Source: Cyclobacteriaceae bacterium
GTDB lineage: Bacteria > Bacteroidota > Bacteroidia > Cytophagales > Cyclobacteriaceae
NCBI GenBank assembly: GCA_029882675.1
Contig: JAOUKJ010000112.1
Coordinates: 1-9,634 of the forward strand
Length of the DNA: 9,634 nucleotides
Reading direction: 5' to 3'
In this document: positions 1-4,845 of the stretch, piece by piece
Layout: every line of letters starts with the position of its first letter
Position numbering within the stretch: the stretch's first letter is position 1
Position numbers and translations under genes: made by a program
The notes under the pieces: generated by a model
What the model saw: only the letters and a program-made list of their open reading frames with translations
What the model was told of the DNA's origin: nothing
Database searches by the model: none

Positions 1-208
1 TAAATTTCACCACCCCATTGGTCAGTGCAAACAGGGTATGGTCTTTCCCCATCCCTACATTATCTCCCGGGTGCTGCTTGGTGCCCCGTTGGCGTACAAT
101 AATATTACCTGCAATGACCTGTTGGCCACCAAATATTTTTACGCCCAGCCGTTTACTTTCCGACTCTCTTCCGTTGCGTGAACTACCTGCTCCTTTCTTA
201 TGTGCCAT
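1..208 (-). CDS. rpmA: 50S ribosomal protein L27, C-terminus missing at window edge
   Basis: Structural protein of the large ribosomal subunit; in the family its N-terminal tail reaches towards the peptidyl-transferase centre. Sixty-nine codons are visible. The reading starts MAHKKGAGSSRNGRES and continues through the conserved blocks SKRLGVKIFGG, IIVRQRGTK and VGMGKDHTLFAL, which are diagnostic of L27. L27 is usually about 85 residues, so only some 15 C-terminal residues should lie beyond position 1. The start is the ATG read from 208, and the MAHKKG start matches the family. It begins 6 bp after the rplU stop, so the two are almost certainly one transcript. There is no N-terminal extension of the kind that is cleaved off in Firmicutes L27. 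No clear Shine-Dalgarno is present in the 6-bp gap. Confidence 0.96.
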   Translation of the reverse strand, partial: MAHKKGAGSSRNGRESESKRLGVKIFGGQQVIAGNIIVRQRGTKQHPGDNVGMGKDHTLFALTNGVVKF

Positions 209-214
209 GGTTTT

Positions 215-526
215 TTACTTTGAAATTGATTCTATCACCACCCGGGTAAAATCCTGACGGTGACCGTTTTTCACTTTGTAACCTTTTCTTCTTTTCTTTT
301 TGAAGACAATAACCTTGTCTCCTTTGCCATGATCCAGCACTTTGGCTGACACCTTTGCTTTTTTAACAAAAGGTGCTCCAACGGTGACCTTACCTTCATC
401 ATCCAGTAACAACACCTGATCGAACTCTACAGCTGTGCCTTTCTCTGCATCAATCTTAGGTGTAATCACCTCCTGATCCTGGCTTACTTTAATTTGCTTT
501 CCTGCAATATCTACGATAGCGTACAT
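215..526 (-). CDS. rplU: 50S ribosomal protein L21
   Basis: Large-subunit ribosomal protein that binds 23S rRNA. The 103-residue product has the usual L21 length. It opens with MYAIVDIAGKQIKV, the typical beta-barrel start (family form MYAIVExGGKQYKV). It carries the L21 signature near the C-terminus, residues about 74-94 (VFKKKRRKGYKVKNGHRQ followed by DFT), rich in Lys/Arg for RNA binding. It is the first gene of an rplU-rpmA pair, the order found in most bacteria. A strong promoter match lies about 35 bp upstream of the start codon on this strand. The short leader upstream of the ATG is purine-rich but has no AGGAGG-like site, as is common in Bacteroidota. Nothing looks truncated or unusual. 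Confidence 0.97.
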   Translation of the reverse strand: MYAIVDIAGKQIKVSQDQEVITPKIDAEKGTAVEFDQVLLLDDEGKVTVGAPFVKKAKVSAKVLDHGKGDKVIVFKKKRRKGYKVKNGHRQDFTRVVIESISK

Positions 527-561
527 TTGTCTCTATTCTCTTGTTTCTCAAAAATGGAGTG

Positions 562-591
562 CAAAGATATGGCTTCTGTGAATTTTTTCAA
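562..591 (-). promoter_or_regulatory. Bacteroidota-type promoter of rplU-rpmA
   Basis: On the minus strand TTG (591-589) is followed after 19 bases by TATCTTTG (569-562). This matches the Bacteroidota primary sigma consensus TTG-N(17-23)-TAnnTTTG at every defined position. Transcription would start around 555-557, giving a leader of roughly 30 nt before the rplU ATG at 526. That leader is too short for an L21-binding structure. The match and spacing are seen directly; activity is inferred. Confidence 0.8.
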
Positions 592-618
592 ATAAATGAC
601 GTCAATATTTTTTTTTTA

Positions 619-637
619 ATATTTTTTGAAAAAATAT
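619..637. repeat. A/T palindrome upstream of the rplU promoter
   Basis: ATATTTTTT and AAAAAATAT form a perfect inverted repeat around one G at 628. A run of ten T lies just beside it at 608-617. On the minus strand these are A/T tracts about 17-46 bp behind the rplU -33 element, the place where UP-element-like sequences stimulate rRNA and ribosomal protein promoters. The symmetry is seen; the role is inferred. Neither RNA strand would make a good terminator, since there is no G/C stem. Confidence 0.5.
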
Positions 638-833
638 ATCCCACATTGCATCTATTTTTTTCTTGTTTTTGAAATGTTTAAGTGATGTTAAATGCCTATA
701 ACAGCCATATATTACGGCATATATACCATTAACTTATATGTAAGTATACGTTGTAACACTTTTGATTTTTAGCCCTGTTTTTGCAATCTTTGTAAGGATT
801 TACCCCAAGAAAAACCCAAATGATACAGGCGGA

Positions 834-864
834 TTAATTACTCATCATTTTTGGGATAAATTTG
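834..864 (+). promoter_or_regulatory. Candidate promoter of nrdB-nrdA
   Basis: TAAATTTG at 857-864 is a full match to the Bacteroidota -7 element TAnnTTTG. The upstream element is weaker: TTA at 834-836, 20 bases away, in place of TTG. It would place the transcript start near 870 and give a leader of about 100 nt. Competing weaker sites are TTG (762-764) with AATCTTTG (785-792) at 20-base spacing, and TTG (875-877) with ACATTTTG (900-907) at 22-base spacing. Which one is used cannot be decided from sequence alone. Confidence 0.4.
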
Positions 865-967
865 ATTAAAACACTTGCCTATTTCAGCTCAGTATGTTGA
901 CATTTTGCAGTGTGAACGTTTTAACCAGTAATAAATACACCTTATATATTAAAAGCAGTAGATCATT

Positions 968-1966
968 ATGTCTAATAGCGGCCATCAGCCAGAACCAATT
1001 TTACAGGAGAACAAGGACAGGTTTGTCCTCTTCCCGATTGAACACGATGATATTTGGGAGTTTTATAAAAAAGCTGAAGCCAGCTTCTGGACAGCAGAGG
1101 AAATTGATCTAAGTCAGGACCTGACTGACTGGGAAAACCTCAATGATGGAGAAAGGCATTTCATTACCTACGTACTGGCATTTTTTGCTGCCAGTGATGG
1201 CATTGTAAATGAAAACCTGGCAGAAAATTTCGTTTCCGAAGTCCAATATACCGAAGCGAAGTTTTTTTATGGTTTCCAGATCGCCATTGAGAACATCCAC
1301 TCCGAGACATACTCACTCCTTATTGATACGTATGTCAAAGATCCAAAGGAAAAAGACCTGCTCTTTCACGCCATTGACACCATGGACTGCGTGAAGAAAA
1401 AAGCAGACTGGGCACTTCGCTGGATAGACCAGGGAAGTTTTCAGGAAAGACTGGTTGCATTTGCCGCTGTAGAAGGCATCTTTTTCTCCGGGAGCTTCTG
1501 TTCAATCTTCTGGATGAAAAAGCGGGGGCTAATGCCCGGATTAAGTTTCTCTAACGAATTGATCTCTCGTGATGAGGGTTTGCACTGCGATTTCGCCTGC
1601 CATATCTACAGCCAACATGTAATCAATAAACTACCAAAGGAAACCGTAAAAGGGATACTTATGGATGCAGTAGATATTGAAAAAGAATTTGTAACCGATG
1701 CGCTACCCGTTGGGTTGATTGGTATGAATGCTGATCTGATGTGTCAGTATATCGAATTTGTGGCTGACAGGCTACTCCTCGAGCTCACTGGTGAAAAAAT
1801 ATATAACTCAACCAATCCGTTTGATTTTATGGAAATGATTTCCCTGCAAGGGAAAACTAATTTCTTTGAGAAACGCGTTGGGGAATACCAGAAGGCCGGA
1901 GTAATGAACAGCACCAATAAGGAAGGGGAAACTTCCCCCAAGTTTAGCTTAGATGAAGATTTTTAA
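968..1966 (+). CDS. nrdB: Class Ia ribonucleoside-diphosphate reductase, small (R2) subunit
   Basis: This di-iron protein generates the stable tyrosyl radical that NrdA uses to reduce ribonucleotides to deoxyribonucleotides in the cytoplasm. The 332 residues are close to eukaryotic R2 in sequence. Recognisable blocks are KKAEASFWTAEEIDLS (34-49), AFFAASDGIVNENL (71-84), VEGIFFSGSF (168-177) and ISRDEGLHCDFAC (199-211). Metal ligands by comparison with mouse R2 are D77, E108, H111, E169, E203 and H206, and the radical tyrosine is Y115. All are present, so this is a normal Tyr-radical enzyme and not the Tyr-less class Ic form. The C-terminus FSLDEDF resembles the mouse tail FTLDADF that docks into R1. 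The ATG at 968 gives the expected short N-terminus; no Shine-Dalgarno is visible. It is the first gene of the operon, 34 bp before nrdA. Confidence 0.97.
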   Translation: MSNSGHQPEPILQENKDRFVLFPIEHDDIWEFYKKAEASFWTAEEIDLSQDLTDWENLNDGERHFITYVLAFFAASDGIVNENLAENFVSEVQYTEAKFFYGFQIAIENIHSETYSLLIDTYVKDPKEKDLLFHAIDTMDCVKKKADWALRWIDQGSFQERLVAFAAVEGIFFSGSFCSIFWMKKRGLMPGLSFSNELISRDEGLHCDFACHIYSQHVINKLPKETVKGILMDAVDIEKEFVTDALPVGLIGMNADLMCQYIEFVADRLLLELTGEKIYNSTNPFDFMEMISLQGKTNFFEKRVGEYQKAGVMNSTNKEGETSPKFSLDEDF

Positions 1967-2000
1967 TAATAAAATTTAACCAATATAAACACCCGCGAAC

Positions 2001-4367
2001 ATGTTAGTATTGAAAAGAGACGGCAGACGAGAGTCCGTCAAATTTGACAAGATCACAGCGAGGATAGACAAGCTGTGCTATGGTCTTGACCTCAATTATG
2101 TGGAACCTATTGAGGTAGCCAAAAAAGTGATTAATGGGATTTATGATGGAGTAACCACGGTTGAACTGGATAACCTGGCCGCCGAAACAGCTGCTTCCAT
2201 GACCACCATACATCCTGATTTTGCCAGGTTGGCTGCTCGAATTGCAATTTCCAATTTACATAAAGTGACCAGTAAGTCTTTTTCCAACACCATGAAAAGA
2301 CTGTACACTTATGTTGATCCCAAAACAGGCGAAAATGCTCCGCTGGTAGCACGGGATGTTTATGCTATCATCAAGAAAAATGCGGCATTGCTGGATTCGA
2401 GCATCATTTACGATAGGGACTTCAGCTATGATTATTTCGGATTTAAGACTCTTGAAAGATCATATTTAATGAAAGTAGGTGGCAACATTGTGGAAAGGCC
2501 TCAACATATGCTTATGCGGGTGGCAGTGGGCATCCACAAGGAAGATATTGAATCTGCTATAAAAACATATAACCTCTTGTCTGAAAAGTGGTTTACACAT
2601 GCCACACCTACCCTTTTCAATGCGGGCACACCAAAACCACAGCTATCTTCCTGCTTCCTCCTCACCATGAAGGATGATAGCATAGACGGCATTTACGACA
2701 CCTTAAAGCAAACAGCCAAAATTTCACAATCAGCGGGGGGCATCGGATTGAGTGTACATAATGTTCGTGCAAAGGGTTCTTATATTAAAGGAACAGGTGG
2801 CGTATCCAACGGCATCGTTCCCATGCTTCGGAATTTTGACATGACTGCCCGGTATGTTGATCAGGGGGGTGGTAAACGGAAAGGCAGTTTTGCCATTTAC
2901 ATCGAGCCCTGGCATGCCGATATTTTTCCTTTCCTTGACCTGAAGAAAAACCATGGCAAGGAAGAACTCAGGGCCCGTGATTTATTTTACGCCCTTTGGA
3001 TTCCTGATTTATTCATGAAGCGGGTACAGGACAATGATATGTGGTCGTTATTTTGCCCCAATGAGGCCCCCGGTCTTTCCGAATGCTATGGTGAAGAGTT
3101 TGAAAAGCTTTACACCAAATATGAGAAAGAAGAAAAATACAGAAAGCAGGTAAAAGCACAGGATCTTTGGTTTGAAATTCTCGAATCACATATTGAGACT
3201 GGCACACCTTATATGCTCTATAAGGATGCTGCTAATAAAAAGTCCAACCAGAAAAATCTCGGGGTTATTAAGTCCAGCAACTTATGTACCGAAATTATAG
3301 AGTACACTTCACCCGATGAAGTGGCCGTATGTAACCTGGCATCACTTGCATTGCCTAAATTTGTTACTGATGGCACTTTTGATCACCAAAAGTTATATGA
3401 AATCACTTATGTTGCCACCATGAACCTCAACAAGGTGATTGATGTAAACTATTACCCGGTGGAGGAGGCCAAAAACTCCAATATGCGCCACCGGCCTATT
3501 GGATTGGGCGTACAGGGATTAGCCGATGCTTTCATCTTGTTGCGCATGCCCTTTGAGTCGCCTGAAGCCCGTCAACTCAACAAAGAAATCTTTGAAACCA
3601 TTTACTTCGCAGCCATGACGGCTTCAAAAGACCTTGCCATAGAGCAAGGACCCTATGAAACCTACAAAGGGTCACCGGTTTCAAAAGGGATATTTCAATT
3701 TGATATGTGGGGGGTTAATCCCGCCACTGATCGTTGGGACTGGACATCCCTTAAGCAGGAGGTCAGAAAGCACGGGGTAAGAAATTCACTACTGGTAGCA
3801 CCCATGCCTACCGCATCTACCTCTCAAATTTTGGGCAACACAGAGTGTTTTGAGCCTTATACCTCTAATATATATACACGCCGAACTTTATCCGGAGAGT
3901 TTATTGTGGTAAACAAACACCTGATGCAGGATTTGATAGACCGGGGCCTTTGGAATGAAAACATGAAAAATAAACTCATTCAGGCCAACGGTTCGGTGCA
4001 GAATATAGCTGATATTCCTGATGAGCTCAAAGAACTGTATAAAACAGTTTGGGAGATATCTCAAAAAGCAATAATTGATATGGCCGCTGACCGCGGACCC
4101 TATATATGCCAGAGCCAGAGTATGAATATCCACATTCAGGATCCTAATTTTGGAAAACTAACCTCCATGCATTTTTACGCATGGAAGAAAGGGCTTAAAA
4201 CCGGCATGTATTACCTTAGATCAAAAGCAGCAACCGATGCTATTAAATTTACAGTGGATAAAGCGGCTCTGCACGAACCCACGACCCAATCACCTGACGA
4301 TCAAAACCGGGCAGATATGGCCTGTTCTCTTGATAACCCGGATGCTTGCGAAGCATGTAGTGGATAA
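2001..4367 (+). CDS. nrdA: Class Ia ribonucleoside-diphosphate reductase, large catalytic (R1) subunit
   Basis: Catalyses reduction of NDPs to dNDPs, receiving the radical from NrdB. The 788 residues begin with an ATP-cone (about 1-90) for overall activity control; D57, whose change desensitises mouse R1 to dATP, is present. The catalytic barrel follows. C218 and C444 form the redox pair, and N427, C429 and E431 (in SSNLCTEI) are the active-site residues. Y737-Y738 (GMYYLR) form the radical-transfer pair. The C-terminal shuttle cysteines are C783 and C786 (CEAC), and the tail ACSLDNPDACEACSG resembles the human R1 end. The catalytic and radical-transfer residues fall at the same index numbers as in human R1, so there are almost no net insertions. 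It follows nrdB by 34 bp and is closed by the terminator at 4393-4430. No nrdI, nrdH or glutaredoxin gene is adjacent, so the reductant is encoded elsewhere. Confidence 0.97.
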   Translation: MLVLKRDGRRESVKFDKITARIDKLCYGLDLNYVEPIEVAKKVINGIYDGVTTVELDNLAAETAASMTTIHPDFARLAARIAISNLHKVTSKSFSNTMKRLYTYVDPKTGENAPLVARDVYAIIKKNAALLDSSIIYDRDFSYDYFGFKTLERSYLMKVGGNIVERPQHMLMRVAVGIHKEDIESAIKTYNLLSEKWFTHATPTLFNAGTPKPQLSSCFLLTMKDDSIDGIYDTLKQTAKISQSAGGIGLSVHNVRAKGSYIKGTGGVSNGIVPMLRNFDMTARYVDQGGGKRKGSFAIYIEPWHADIFPFLDLKKNHGKEELRARDLFYALWIPDLFMKRVQDNDMWSLFCPNEAPGLSECYGEEFEKLYTKYEKEEKYRKQVKAQDLWFEILESHIETGTPYMLYKDAANKKSNQKNLGVIKSSNLCTEIIEYTSPDEVAVCNLASLALPKFVTDGTFDHQKLYEITYVATMNLNKVIDVNYYPVEEAKNSNMRHRPIGLGVQGLADAFILLRMPFESPEARQLNKEIFETIYFAAMTASKDLAIEQGPYETYKGSPVSKGIFQFDMWGVNPATDRWDWTSLKQEVRKHGVRNSLLVAPMPTASTSQILGNTECFEPYTSNIYTRRTLSGEFIVVNKHLMQDLIDRGLWNENMKNKLIQANGSVQNIADIPDELKELYKTVWEISQKAIIDMAADRGPYICQSQSMNIHIQDPNFGKLTSMHFYAWKKGLKTGMYYLRSKAATDAIKFTVDKAALHEPTTQSPDDQNRADMACSLDNPDACEACSG

Positions 4368-4392
4368 ACGAAACATTAAAAACAGATGTTCT

Positions 4393-4430
4393 GAAAAGCC
4401 TGGCAATTGTAGCCGGGCTTTTCTTTTTTT
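4393..4430 (+). terminator. Intrinsic terminator of the nrdB-nrdA operon
   Basis: GAAAAGCCTGGC (4393-4404) pairs with GCCGGGCTTTTC (4412-4423), a 12-bp stem with one U-G wobble. The loop is AATTGTA, and seven T follow at 4424-4430. It starts 26 bp after the nrdA stop. This is a textbook Rho-independent terminator and separates the nrd unit from the thr operon. Confidence 0.93.
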
Positions 4431-4622
4431 GTGCAGATATCATCGAATAATTTATAATAATGCCACACATAAGCTCCCTCATATACGATGACATAGATCG
4501 CTGAACTATTCACTTAATTCAGTATCGCACCCCTGGTAAAGCAGACCAAAAAACTTTCCTTTATTCGCCCTTTTGCTTTCATTCCGTAAATTCATGAATC
4601 ATTCAGGCTAAAAAACATTTTA
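4431..4622. other. Non-coding spacer before the thr promoter
   Basis: Together with the leader this makes up the 478-bp gap between nrdA and thrA. I see no gene here. The only structure noted is a pair of overlapping short palindromes at 4590-4605 (ATTCATGAAT and TGAATCATTCA), about 18 bp before the TTG of the candidate thr promoter. The open frames crossing this region on both strands begin inside nrdA or run antisense through the terminator and have no recognisable protein features. Confidence 0.6.
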
Positions 4623-4658
4623 TTGTTTTTCAGTTTATAAAATTATCAGCTACTTTTA
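4623..4658 (+). promoter_or_regulatory. Candidate promoter of the thr operon
   Basis: TACTTTTA (4651-4658) matches the Bacteroidota -7 element TAnnTTTG at all but the last base, in the frequent context GCTACTTTT. An upstream TTG lies at 4623-4625, but the 25-base spacer is longer than usual. Transcription would begin near 4665, about 11 nt before the leader-peptide ATG and about 180 nt before thrA. The placement agrees with an attenuation leader. The spacing weakens the call. Confidence 0.5.
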
Positions 4659-4675
4659 CGCACGTTTAAAATTTG

Positions 4676-4765
4676 ATGGAGAACATACTCACCATACTAC
4701 ATACAGCATTTCGCTATATTGACCTGCAGTGCATGACGACTACAGCAACTACGAATACCCCTTAG
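4676..4765 (+). CDS. thrL: Putative threonine operon leader peptide (thrL-like)
   Basis: A 29-codon frame with ATG at 4676 and TAG at 4763-4765. Eight of 29 residues are Thr and three are Ile. The C-terminal part reads MTTTATTNTP, with six Thr in the last nine codons, using all four Thr codons (ACG, ACT, ACA, ACC). It lies 80 bp ahead of thrA and just behind a candidate promoter. In enterobacterial thr operons a Thr/Ile-rich leader peptide of similar size senses charged threonyl-tRNA: stalling on the Thr run prevents a downstream terminator from forming. The same job is inferred here. The peptide itself would have no other function. A shorter version starting at the internal ATG 4733 (ten residues) is equally able to carry the Thr run; neither start has a Shine-Dalgarno. 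The product is not related in sequence to E. coli ThrL beyond composition. Confidence 0.65.
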   Translation: MENILTILHTAFRYIDLQCMTTTATTNTP

Positions 4766-4810
4766 GGGGTACAGATATATATTTCGCCTAACTGGCATTG
4801 TCGTGATCAC
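4729..4810 (+). promoter_or_regulatory. Possible attenuator pairing in the thr leader RNA
   Basis: GTGCATGACGAC (4729-4740), which overlaps the first Thr codons of the leader peptide, can pair with GTCGTGATCAC (4800-4810). It would form five, two and three base pairs interrupted by a G-G mismatch and a bulged C. A U-rich tract follows (4811-4826, TATTTATATTTATTTT). A ribosome stalled on the Thr codons would cover the 5' arm, while one that reaches the stop at 4763 would release it. That is the logic expected of a terminator arm in attenuation. The pairing was found by eye, is weak and has a 59-nt loop, so it is only a candidate. Confidence 0.28.
4756..4771 (+). other. Hairpin enclosing the stop codon of the thr leader peptide
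   Basis: TACCCC (4756-4761) and GGGGTA (4766-4771) form a perfect 6-bp stem with the tetraloop TTAG. The leader-peptide stop codon TAG fills loop positions 4763-4765. No U-run follows directly (next bases CAGATATATATTT), so it is not a standard terminator. It could act as a pause hairpin, as one half of an alternative fold, or influence release of the ribosome at the stop. The structure is clear from the sequence; its role is inferred. Confidence 0.55.
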
Positions 4811-4845
4811 TATTTATATTTATTTTAACTTATTAACACCTTGAG

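Larger units (their letters stand above)
527..967. other. Divergent intergenic region between rplU and nrdB
   Basis: This 441-bp non-coding stretch separates the leftward ribosomal operon from the rightward nrd operon. It is very A/T-rich, especially 600-640 and 700-760. It holds the rplU promoter (562-591), a T-run and 19-bp palindrome (608-637), and several candidate promoter motifs for nrdB, the best at 834-864. I see no gene, tRNA or recognisable riboswitch in it, and no convincing NrdR-box pair. Confidence 0.8.

Noticed and set aside
18..257. 79-codon plus-strand frame over rpmA/rplU
   Set aside because: It lies antisense to the clearly identified L27 gene.
692..720. Inverted repeat ATGCC ... 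GGCAT in the rplU-nrdB gap
   Set aside because: Only five base pairs with a 19-base loop in A/T-rich DNA, so expected by chance.
840..967. NrdR-box pair in the nrd promoter
   Set aside because: A/T-rich segments such as CTTATATATTAA look vaguely similar, but no 16-bp palindromic box or properly spaced pair was found.
894..1112. 72-codon plus-strand frame overlapping the start of nrdB
   Set aside because: It runs in another frame through conserved nrdB codons and its translation shows no family features.
4237..4494. Open frames on both strands crossing the nrdA end and its terminator
   Set aside because: They overlap the conserved nrdA C-terminus and the terminator hairpin, and their translations resemble no known protein.
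4803..4810. GTGATCAC palindrome followed by T-rich DNA, taken as a stand-alone terminator
   Set aside because: An eight-base palindrome has no room for a loop and cannot form a stable terminator stem alone; it is kept only as part of the longer candidate pairing.
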